Origin: Candidatus Sumerlaeaceae bacterium
GTDB lineage: Bacteria > Sumerlaeota > Sumerlaeia > Sumerlaeales > Sumerlaeaceae
NCBI GenBank assembly: GCA_026418615.1
Contig: JAOAAY010000033.1
Coordinates: forward strand, 1 to 42,298
Reading direction: 5' to 3'
Length of the DNA stretch: 42,298 bases
The position numbers and the translations under genes were made by a program. Below the pieces are notes generated by a model that worked only from the letters and a program-made list of their open reading frames with translations, did not search any database and was not told the DNA's origin. This document shows, piece after piece, positions 8,687 to 15,565 of this stretch (the stretch's first letter is position 1; each line of letters opens with the position of its first letter).

Positions 8687-9268
8687 TCAACGGTCTGGGG
8701 CCAAGAGGCGGTCAAAGATGATGCTGGCCGCACTGCGGACGGACAAATGGTTGTAGTCTGTGCCAGCGTCAATGGGTTCAAGGACTAAGTCCGCCTCCAT
8801 GATCACCTCCGGGTGAAGGCCATATCCTGTGCCGAAAAGCAGGCAGTGGGGCGGCTGTCCCGCTTCGTGCAAGCGGCGCCGAAGTTCCGCGAATCCGACG
8901 CGGTTCGGGTAACGGCGCGCCGAAGTCGCCACATACACCGGTGCGACTCCGTGCGCGTCGAAAATGGCCTGCGTGACGCAGCCCAAATCGCTCACCACTT
9001 CGATGGCGCCGAGGGCATCGCCGCGGGTGGGATTATACTCCACACCCCACCCGCCCTGCCAATGCGAGATGATGCGGCGAACGAGCCAGTGGTGGGGCTC
9101 CGTAGGAGTTACCACGAAATACTTGTGCAACCCATAAGTGCGTGCCGCCCGCGCGATGTCGTGAATGTCGAGCGTGGTCACGGAGGTTGTGACGGCGTCG
9201 CCGCGCCGGTCCGTCACGGGGTAATGCAGCAAGGCCGCGTATACAGGAGTGGTCGCCATAGCCCCCAT
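8687..9268 (-). CDS. SPOUT-superfamily RNA methyltransferase (Methyltrn_RNA_4 type)
   Basis: The protein is about 193 residues. It matches the small SPOUT family often annotated as tRNA (guanine-N1) methyltransferase C-terminal-like (DUF2168). The N-terminal half opens with VYAALLHYPV and contains TTLDIHDIARAARTYGL. The C-terminal trefoil-knot part has LLFGTGYGLHPEVI and the closing DYNHLSVRSAASIIFDRLL, with the SAM pocket expected in this region. It would methylate RNA, but the target base is not known for this stand-alone form. Two in-frame ATGs are possible. The one at 9268 has GAGGA about ten bases upstream; the one at 9259 (MATTPVYAALLHY) matches the usual family N-terminus. It faces the acyltransferase gene across a 193-base divergent gap with no clear promoter. 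Confidence 0.8.
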   Translation of the reverse strand: MGAMATTPVYAALLHYPVTDRRGDAVTTSVTTLDIHDIARAARTYGLHKYFVVTPTEPHHWLVRRIISHWQGGWGVEYNPTRGDALGAIEVVSDLGCVTQAIFDAHGVAPVYVATSARRYPNRVGFAELRRRLHEAGQPPHCLLFGTGYGLHPEVIMEADLVLEPIDAGTDYNHLSVRSAASIIFDRLLAPDR

Positions 9269-9461
9269 GGGGAAGCAGTCCTCTGCCGCAGGCAACGATG
9301 AACATCTGGCGCGCCGGAGCGCAACCCCGTATCGTCAGAATTCAGGTGAAGCGGTTACCGACCTGAGGACCGGGCATTTTCGGCCTTGGCTTTTGCCCCA
9401 CGGGCGTGACGGAAGTCTGGCGGACGCAGGTCGTGCCAATCTGTTGGTGGGGGTACACTTG

Positions 9462-10874
9462 ATGGTTCAACACACTGTGGCAGAGCAGGCGAGGGGCGAG
9501 CGGCTTGTGTCGCTGGATGTGTTCCGGGGGCTGACGATTGCGGGGATGATTCTCGTGAACAACCCGGGGACATGGTCGAAGATGTACTGGCCGCTGGGGC
9601 ACGCTCAGTGGGATGGCTGGACGCCAACCGACTGGATCTTTCCGTTTTTTCTGTTCATCATGGGCGTGGCCATGACTTTTTCGTTCGACAAGCGTCTGGC
9701 CCGCGGAGCCAGCAAGGTGCACTTGCTGGGGCATGTGTTTGTTCGCGCCTGTGTGCTTTATCTGTTGGGGATGATCCTGACCGGTTTTCCGAACCTGCGG
9801 ATCATCACGCCCTATATCCTCATGATCCTCGGTCTGGAACTGGTTTCTCTGGCGCCCTCGGCGCAGGCCGGTGCGTCGGCCGGGGGGTCCCCGCAGGGGC
9901 CGTGGCGCAACCGGTGGCTGATTCCGGGCTGGGTGATGGTGGCACTTGCTGTGATTTGGTTTGTCGCAGACTTCCGGTATTTCAGCGGTCCGACGCGGCG
10001 CGTGTCCTTTGCGGACTGGTTTCCGCTGGATTCCTCGGGCGGCTCGGAGATCCGCGTCGTGGGGGTCCTGCAACGCATCGCGCTGTGCTATCTTGGGGCG
10101 TCTCTGCTCATGATGGTTACGGGCTGGCGCGGGCGGCTGGCGTGGTCGCTCGGACTGTGCGCGGCGTACTGGCTGGTCATGAAGTATGTTGACGCGCCGG
10201 CGGGCTATGTCATTGGGGCCGGCAAGCCGGGAATCACAGTGGATCCACCCGCGACAGCGCCCTTTCAGGGGCGGTTGAACGACTGGATTGATACGACGCT
10301 GTTGGGCGGGCATTTGTATTCGCACCGGCCCGATCCTGAGGGGTTGCTCAGCACGGTTCCTGCGGTCGCGACGGTGCTGATGGGCACGCTCTGTGGGGCT
10401 TGGATTCAAGCCGCTGGCGTTTCGCGCCAGCGAAAGGCTGTTGCGATGCTGATCGCGGGGGTCGTGCTGATTGGCGCGGGCGAGTTCCTTGGCCAGTGGT
10501 TTCCCATCAACAAGAAGATTTGGTCCAGTAGTTATGTGGTAGCCATGGCTGGCTGGGCGTCGGCGTTTCTTGCGCTGTGTTACTACCTCGTTGATGTGCG
10601 GGGCTGGCGCTGGTGGACGCCCCCGTTTCTCGTGCTGGGGATGAACGCAATCCTGTCGTTCTTTGGGTCGAGCCTCATGGCGCGGTTACTGACCATGATC
10701 AAGTGGGGCGAGGGCGACACGGTGATGAATGTGAAGAAATGGACATGGCAACTGCTGACAGGAGTGCTGGGCGAGACGGAGTTTGCCTCCATGGTGTGGG
10801 CGCTGGCCTATGTGGCGCTGTGGATGCTGCTGATGACGCCGCTATACCGGAAAAAGATCTTTCTGAAGGTCTGA
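9462..10874 (+). CDS. NagX/HGSNAT-like membrane acyltransferase (DUF5009)
   Basis: The 470-residue polytopic protein opens with RLVSLDVFRGLTIAGMILVNNPG, the hallmark of the heparan-alpha-glucosaminide N-acetyltransferase-like (NagX, YeiB-related) family. It continues with LGHAQWDGWTPTDWIFPFFL, whose His is the proposed acetyl-carrying residue, then VVGVLQRIALCYLGAS, all strongly conserved. About ten membrane helices can be drawn. Family members transfer acetyl groups across the membrane to amino sugars. The start at 9462 is chosen because GGTGGGGG precedes it and homology begins there; the frame is open further upstream but reads as noise. The closest neighbour downstream is a GH57 gene, consistent with but not proving a carbohydrate role. 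Confidence 0.87.
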   Translation: MVQHTVAEQARGERLVSLDVFRGLTIAGMILVNNPGTWSKMYWPLGHAQWDGWTPTDWIFPFFLFIMGVAMTFSFDKRLARGASKVHLLGHVFVRACVLYLLGMILTGFPNLRIITPYILMILGLELVSLAPSAQAGASAGGSPQGPWRNRWLIPGWVMVALAVIWFVADFRYFSGPTRRVSFADWFPLDSSGGSEIRVVGVLQRIALCYLGASLLMMVTGWRGRLAWSLGLCAAYWLVMKYVDAPAGYVIGAGKPGITVDPPATAPFQGRLNDWIDTTLLGGHLYSHRPDPEGLLSTVPAVATVLMGTLCGAWIQAAGVSRQRKAVAMLIAGVVLIGAGEFLGQWFPINKKIWSSSYVVAMAGWASAFLALCYYLVDVRGWRWWTPPFLVLGMNAILSFFGSSLMARLLTMIKWGEGDTVMNVKKWTWQLLTGVLGETEFASMVWALAYVALWMLLMTPLYRKKIFLKV

Positions 10875-10971
10875 TCGGGGCATTTCCGGGACAAATGGCG
10901 AGTTGAACGCACAAAACGCCGCGAGTAGGCGTATCATTCTTGTTTGCAAGAGACGGCTTTACGATTCTGAA

Positions 10972-10985
10972 GGCGGCTTGCCGCC
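10972..10985 (+). repeat. Small perfect inverted repeat before the GH57 start
   Basis: GGCGGC-TT-GCCGCC forms a perfect six-pair hairpin that ends 12 bases before the GH57 ATG at 10998, leaving the G-rich ribosome binding site just outside the stem. It lacks a T-run and is not a terminator. It could modulate translation or simply reflect high GC content. Confidence 0.3.
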
Positions 10986-10997
10986 GCGGGGGTAGCG

Positions 10998-12608
10998 ATG
11001 CTTCAAGGCAAGGATAATGCAAAGGGCCTGTTGTGCCTCGTTCTGCATGCGCATCTGCCGTTTGTCCGTCATCCCGAATACGAGGATTTCCTCGAGGAGG
11101 ACTGGCTCTACGAAGCAATTACGGAGACCTACATCCCGATTCTGGACATGATGAACGGGCTTCTGCGCGACGGCGTGGATTTTCGGCTGACGATGAGCAT
11201 GACGCCGCCGCTGGTGGCGATGCTTCAGGACGAACTGCTGCAGCAGCGTTATGTGCGGCATCTCGATTTGCTCATCGAGTTGAGCGAAAAAGAAATCATC
11301 CGGACACAGTTCATGCCGGAGTTCAACGCACTGGCGCATATGTATCTGCGCAAATTCCGGCGGTGCCGCGAGGTCTTCGTGGATCATTATCACCGCAACA
11401 TCGTCACGGGTTTCCGGGCGGTGCAGGACACGGGAAAACTCGAGATTGTGACCTGTGGCGCGACACATGGCTTCCTGCCTCTGATGGAGATCAACCGCAA
11501 CGCGGTTCGCGCGCAAGTTGCCGTAGCGTGCCAAGCCTATGAAGAAGCGTTCGGTCGGAGCCCTCGGGGCATCTGGAACGGCGAATGCGGTTATTACCCG
11601 GGGCTGGACGAAGTGCTGGCCCGCAACAATATCCGTTTTTTCTTCGTGGACACGCACGGCATTCTGCATGCCGACCGTCGGCCGCGATACGGCGTTTTTG
11701 CCCCTCTTTACTGTCCGACCGGGGTTGCGGCGTTCGGGCGCGATGTGGAGAGCAGCAAGTCTGTTTGGAGCGCCGAGGAGGGGTACCCGGGCGATTACAA
11801 CTATCGCGAGTTTTACCGCGACATCGGTTTTGACCTCGATTACGACTACATCCGGCCGTACATCCACGAGAGCGGGTTGCGCATCAACACCGGCATCAAA
11901 TATTATCGTATCACGGGTCCGACAGCGCACAAGGAGCCGTACAACGAGCAACGGGCGCTACAGGTTGCGGCCAGCCACGCGGGGAATTTCATGTTTAACC
12001 GCGAAAAACAGGTGGAGTTTCTGGCATCGCTGATGGACCGCCAGCCGATCATTGTGTCGCCCTACGACGCAGAACTGTTCGGGCACTGGTGGTACGAAGG
12101 GCCCGAGTTCCTGAATTTTCTGTTCCGAAAAATCCATCACGACCAGAACACGCTCGATTTGTGCACGCCCAGTGAATATCTGGCGAAATACCCGCGCAAT
12201 CAGGTGGCGACCCCGTCCATGTCGAGTTGGGGGCACAAGGGCTACGCGGAAGTGTGGCTGGAGGGAAGCAACGACTGGATCTACCGGCACCTGCACAAGG
12301 CGGCGGACCGGATGGTGGAACTGGCGAACGCGTATCGCAACGAGAGCGACCCGCTTCGCGTGCGGGCGCTCAACCAGTGCGCGCGCGAACTGCTTCTGGC
12401 GCAGTCGAGCGACTGGGCGTTCATCATGAAGACGCGCACGATGGTCGAGTACGCCGTGAAGCGCACCAAAGATCATGTGACGCGGTTCACCGATCTGTAT
12501 TTTATGATTCGCGAGAACCGGATTGATCCGGGGTTCCTTGGCGACATCGAGTGGAAAGACAATATTTTCCCGAACATTGATTTCCGCGTGTACGCCGACG
12601 GGGACTGA
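10998..12608 (+). CDS. GH57 family alpha-glucan branching enzyme-like protein
   Basis: The 536-residue protein has the GH57 (beta/alpha)7-barrel motifs: LVLHAHLPFVRHP (14-26), the nucleophile motif GIWNGECGYYPG with E196, and the aspartate motif SPYDAELFGHWWYEGPEF with D357. A C-terminal helical region of the DUF1957 type follows (about 420-520). Motif order, EGYPGDYNYREFYRDIG (261-277) and length match the branching-enzyme clade rather than amylopullulanases. It would create alpha-1,6 branches in glycogen-like storage glucan in the cytoplasm; no signal peptide is present. The usual WLPE before the nucleophile is WNGE here, a mild deviation. A GGGGGT precedes the ATG. No other glycogen gene lies in the window. 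Confidence 0.9.
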   Translation: MLQGKDNAKGLLCLVLHAHLPFVRHPEYEDFLEEDWLYEAITETYIPILDMMNGLLRDGVDFRLTMSMTPPLVAMLQDELLQQRYVRHLDLLIELSEKEIIRTQFMPEFNALAHMYLRKFRRCREVFVDHYHRNIVTGFRAVQDTGKLEIVTCGATHGFLPLMEINRNAVRAQVAVACQAYEEAFGRSPRGIWNGECGYYPGLDEVLARNNIRFFFVDTHGILHADRRPRYGVFAPLYCPTGVAAFGRDVESSKSVWSAEEGYPGDYNYREFYRDIGFDLDYDYIRPYIHESGLRINTGIKYYRITGPTAHKEPYNEQRALQVAASHAGNFMFNREKQVEFLASLMDRQPIIVSPYDAELFGHWWYEGPEFLNFLFRKIHHDQNTLDLCTPSEYLAKYPRNQVATPSMSSWGHKGYAEVWLEGSNDWIYRHLHKAADRMVELANAYRNESDPLRVRALNQCARELLLAQSSDWAFIMKTRTMVEYAVKRTKDHVTRFTDLYFMIRENRIDPGFLGDIEWKDNIFPNIDFRVYADGD

Positions 12609-12642
12609 CCGGGGCGGGCCTGCAGGTGGCGCGGCGCGGGCG

Positions 12643-13218
12643 ATGAGCGAGCGGTCCTTTTTCGAGCATTATGTCTTGGGCGGCGGTTGGTCCATGTTGC
12701 TTTTGGTGCCGGCGCTGGTGGTGGCGCTCTTCGCGGGAGTGCGCGGGCTGCTGGCGGTTCGCGGCGTGCGACGCTATGGCGCAGAGATGGTGGCGTCGCG
12801 GCTGACGCAATTGTTCGATCGTCACGGATCCTTGTCTCCGCAAGATGTGCGGGCGGAGGTAGCCGCGGTGGTGAACGATCTATGCACCCTGTTGCTGCCG
12901 CTGCAGGCCGTGTTTATTCTGGCTCCGTTGGCGGCAGTGGCCGGCAGCGTTTGGCGGGTGATGACGGCCAGCGTGGCCGTCGCCGGCGGCCGTGTGGAGC
13001 CTTTTGCGGCCGAGGTGGAACAGGCTTTGGTACCCCTGGTTTGGGGGGTCGGCATTGCCGCCCTTGCCTACACATTTTACCTGGTCAATCGGATAGCCAT
13101 TTTGGCGCTTGAACGGGATGTGTTGGTGCCGGCTGGGGATGACATTGCGCAGCGGCTCTGCGAGCGCCACGGGCTCCGCCGTCGCGTCCTCACGCCGGCG
13201 AGGGAGGAGTCGGAATGA
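12643..13218 (+). CDS. Divergent TolQ/ExbB/MotA-type proton channel protein
   Basis: The 191-residue membrane protein has three predicted helices (about 14-36, 82-108, 128-148) with a cytoplasmic loop between the first two, the layout of TolQ and ExbB. The third helix (EVEQALVPLVWGVGIAALAY) resembles the family pattern in which an AL..T..GL helix lines the pore. The conserved small-residue G-T-V-x-G segment of helix two is only loosely kept (APLAAVAGSVW), and the usual Thr of helix three is missing. The ATG at 12643 is the first Met before homology; the frame is open further upstream but overlaps the GH57 gene. Its stop overlaps the start of the next gene by ATGA. Partnering with the ExbD-like protein is inferred from that coupling. 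Confidence 0.65.
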   Translation: MSERSFFEHYVLGGGWSMLLLVPALVVALFAGVRGLLAVRGVRRYGAEMVASRLTQLFDRHGSLSPQDVRAEVAAVVNDLCTLLLPLQAVFILAPLAAVAGSVWRVMTASVAVAGGRVEPFAAEVEQALVPLVWGVGIAALAYTFYLVNRIAILALERDVLVPAGDDIAQRLCERHGLRRRVLTPAREESE

Positions 13219-13616
13219 AGCGCACCGAGCCGCCTCTCGCGCGTCAAACGCCAGAATTCGGTTTGCCGGTGGTTGCCCTCATGGCGAGTGTGCTGGCTGT
13301 GTGCGCACTGCTGATCGTGCTCAGGTCCGGCGAGGGCCGAATTCGCGTGACGGTGAGCGACACGCGTATGCCGGCGGATGCGCCGGTGCTTGTGGCGAAT
13401 GCGGCATCCGACATCCGTCTCGACGCTCAGCCCGTGGCAACGCTGGGTGATCTGGAGCATCGTCTTGGCGGACGCAGTGCGGCTGGCACTTCACTCAGGC
13501 TGGTTGTGGGTCAGAGGGTGGACGGTCCATTTCTCGCGCGCCTGCTGCAGGTTTGTGCGCGCGCCGGATTTTCCTCAGTCAGCATCGAGCCGGCGTCCGT
13601 GGGCGGTGCGCCATGA
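13215..13616 (+). CDS. ExbD/TolR-like single-pass protein lacking the membrane Asp
   Basis: The 133-residue protein has a short cytoplasmic N-terminus, one membrane helix (about 17-36, LPVVALMASVLAVCALLIVL) and a periplasmic domain of about 95 residues. The latter resembles ExbD/TolR: a strand ending near IRLDAQPVATLGDLEHRL and a final half like LRLVVGQRVDGPFLARLLQVCARAGFSSVSI. In working ExbD, TolR and MotB proteins the helix carries one Asp that moves protons; there is none here. It may therefore be a structural partner or a non-energised variant. It overlaps the ExbB-like gene by four bases and der by four bases (ATGA in both), so all three should be co-translated. Confidence 0.6.
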   Translation: MKRTEPPLARQTPEFGLPVVALMASVLAVCALLIVLRSGEGRIRVTVSDTRMPADAPVLVANAASDIRLDAQPVATLGDLEHRLGGRSAAGTSLRLVVGQRVDGPFLARLLQVCARAGFSSVSIEPASVGGAP

Positions 13617-14959
13617 CCAGTGGGACCGGCCGGCGCGGATTGCCGATTGTCGCCATCGTTGGGCGCCCCAATGTGGGCAAGTCCACCCTTTTCAATCGGG
13701 TTATCGGCCAGCGCAAGGCGGCTGTGCATGACACCCCCGGTCTGACACGCGACCGCAACTATCACCCGGCGTCGTGGGCAGGCCGCGATTTCCTGCTGGT
13801 GGACACGGGCGGATACGAGATCGAGACGGGCGAGACGATCTACCGCCTGATGCGGGAGCAGACGCTGATGGCCATTGAGGAAGCGGATGTCATCGTTTTC
13901 ATGACCGACGCCAACGAGTTGATGAACCCGACCGATGATGACCTGATGGACATGCTTCGGCAGTCTCACAAGCCGGTGCTGGTGGCTGCCAACAAAAGCG
14001 ACAACGAAACGCTTCGAATGGCGGCCCTGTCGGAATTTGCCCGTTTCGGCGCGCCGGAGGTGTTTCCGATCAGCGCTGCGCACGGCGTCGGGACGGGTGA
14101 CTTGCTCGACGAGGTGGCAGCGAGGTTGCCAGTATCGCGCGCAGGCGCCGAGGCAGACACGGATGCCGGAATCCGGATCGCCGTGGTGGGCCGCCAAAAT
14201 GTTGGAAAATCCACTTTGGTCAATCGGATACTTGGCTACGAGCGCGTCATTGCGTGCGATGTTCCCGGCACTACGCGCGACGCCGTGGATACCACCTTTG
14301 AGCGCGACGGCCAGCGCTACACCCTCATCGACACAGCCGGCATACGGCGGCGGGGTAAAGTGGAGGCAGGCGCTGAGCGTCTGAGCGTGACCTCATCGGT
14401 GATGAGCATGGAACGCTGCGACATCGCGCTCGTGGTGGTTGATGCGGCGCGTGGTCTTGCCGACCAAGATGCCCATGTGGCTGGTTACGCCGTGGATGCC
14501 GGATGTGCCTGCGTGCTGGTTGTCAACAAGTGGGACCTTGTGGAGAAGGACAGCCGGACCGCTGATGATTTCAAGCGCCGCCTGCGCCAAGAACTGGCAT
14601 TCATGAGTTTTGCGCCTGTGCTGTTCGTGTCGGCCCTCACGGGTCTCCGCGTACAAAAACTGTTCGAGGTCATCCGCAGCGTGGACGAACAGTATCGGCG
14701 TGAAATTGCGACACCGGAACTCAACGAGTTTCTCAAGCGCGCCACGGCTCATGTGTCCCCGCCTGTCCAGCGCGGACGCCAGTTGAAGATCAAATATGTG
14801 ACCCAAACGGGTTCACGCCCGCCAACATTTACCTTTTTTGTGAACGATCCGAAATTGGTTCACTTCTCCTATGAGCGTTACTTAGCCAACCAGTTGCGGC
14901 GCGAGTACGGCTTCGAGGGCACACCGCTGAGGCTGCGATTCCGCAAGAAATCCGAGTGA
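13613..14959 (+). CDS. der: Ribosome-assembly GTPase Der (EngA)
   Basis: The 448-residue protein has two consecutive G domains and a C-terminal KH-like domain, the arrangement unique to Der. First domain: P-loop GRPNVGKS (17-24), DTPG and NKSD (127-130). Second domain: P-loop GRQNVGKS (193-200), DVPGTTRD, DTAG and NKWD. The KH-like end contains RGRQLKIKYVTQTGSRPP and closes with EGTPLRLRFRKKSE, as in typical Der. It assists maturation of the large ribosomal subunit and is usually essential. The start at 13613 overlaps the previous stop. Following two ExbB/ExbD-like genes is not its usual neighbourhood. Confidence 0.97.
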   Translation: MTSGTGRRGLPIVAIVGRPNVGKSTLFNRVIGQRKAAVHDTPGLTRDRNYHPASWAGRDFLLVDTGGYEIETGETIYRLMREQTLMAIEEADVIVFMTDANELMNPTDDDLMDMLRQSHKPVLVAANKSDNETLRMAALSEFARFGAPEVFPISAAHGVGTGDLLDEVAARLPVSRAGAEADTDAGIRIAVVGRQNVGKSTLVNRILGYERVIACDVPGTTRDAVDTTFERDGQRYTLIDTAGIRRRGKVEAGAERLSVTSSVMSMERCDIALVVVDAARGLADQDAHVAGYAVDAGCACVLVVNKWDLVEKDSRTADDFKRRLRQELAFMSFAPVLFVSALTGLRVQKLFEVIRSVDEQYRREIATPELNEFLKRATAHVSPPVQRGRQLKIKYVTQTGSRPPTFTFFVNDPKLVHFSYERYLANQLRREYGFEGTPLRLRFRKKSE

Positions 14960-15223
14960 CAATGGATCATGCAGCGTTGTGCAGGATTGCGTGGGGACCA
15001 TCCCGGCATGGACGGGTGCGGGCGCGTTGAATATCAGGAACAGCCGATCCGCTCATCCGTGGGCATGGATGCCGGCCCGGACAAAAAGCAGACGCCGCAA
15101 CAGCCTGCGGCCAGGACAGCGGGCAGCGTTTTCCTCACACGAGCGTAGCCTTCGTTCGCGGCAGGGGTTTGGGCGATATCAACGCTGTGTGATTGAAGCG
15201 TCTGACACGGGACGCTCCGCCGG

Positions 15224-15315
15224 TGGCGGAGAGGGAGGGATTCGAACCCTCGATGCCGGGAACCCAGCATACGCGCTCTCCAGGCGCGCTCCTTAAACCA
15301 CTCGGACACCTCTCC
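15224..15315 (-). tRNA. trnS-GGA: tRNA-Ser (anticodon GGA), CCA encoded
   Basis: The minus strand folds into a full class II tRNA. The acceptor pairs GGAGAGG with CCTCTCC, followed by a G discriminator at 15227 and an encoded CCA (15226-15224). The anticodon stem CGCGC/GCGCG holds the loop CTGGAGA with anticodon GGA at 15281-15279. A long variable arm built on ATGCTGGG/CCGGCAT is typical of serine tRNAs. The T arm is GAGGG-TTCGAAT-CCCTC. It reads UCC and UCU codons. It stands alone between der and the GH38 gene, on the opposite strand to both, and I see no clear promoter. Confidence 0.97.
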
Positions 15316-15352
15316 GCTCCATGCGGGACTGACTAATCGCCTGCGTCGTCAA

Positions 15353-15376
15353 GGGCACGATAAGAAAGCCGTGCCC
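15353..15376. repeat. Inverted repeat between the tRNA and GH38 genes
   Basis: GGGCACG (15353-15359) and CGTGCCC (15370-15376) form a perfect seven-pair stem with a ten-base loop. It lies about 40 bases upstream of the tRNA-Ser 5' end on the minus strand and about 190 bases upstream of the GH38 ATG on the plus strand. No T-run follows on either side, so it is not a standard terminator. A regulator-binding site is possible but unsupported. Confidence 0.3.
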
Positions 15377-15565
15377 GTATATTCACGCAACCGAAGATAA
15401 CCCTCGGCAAGCCCTTATTCCAACGAGGCGCATGGTGGATGCCGCGCGTGAAGATATGGCCGCATGGCGGTATTTGTCGGGGGTTTGACACCCGCCGTGT
15501 CGGTGCGCGGCGGCCTGATCCCCAAAAAATCAACTTCCCATCAAGGACAAGAAGAAACGCCTGCC

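Noticed and set aside
15421..15470. GGTGGATGCC-like start of 23S rRNA
   Set aside because: The match is ten bases long and nothing after it resembles rRNA; the region is simply the leader of the GH38 gene.
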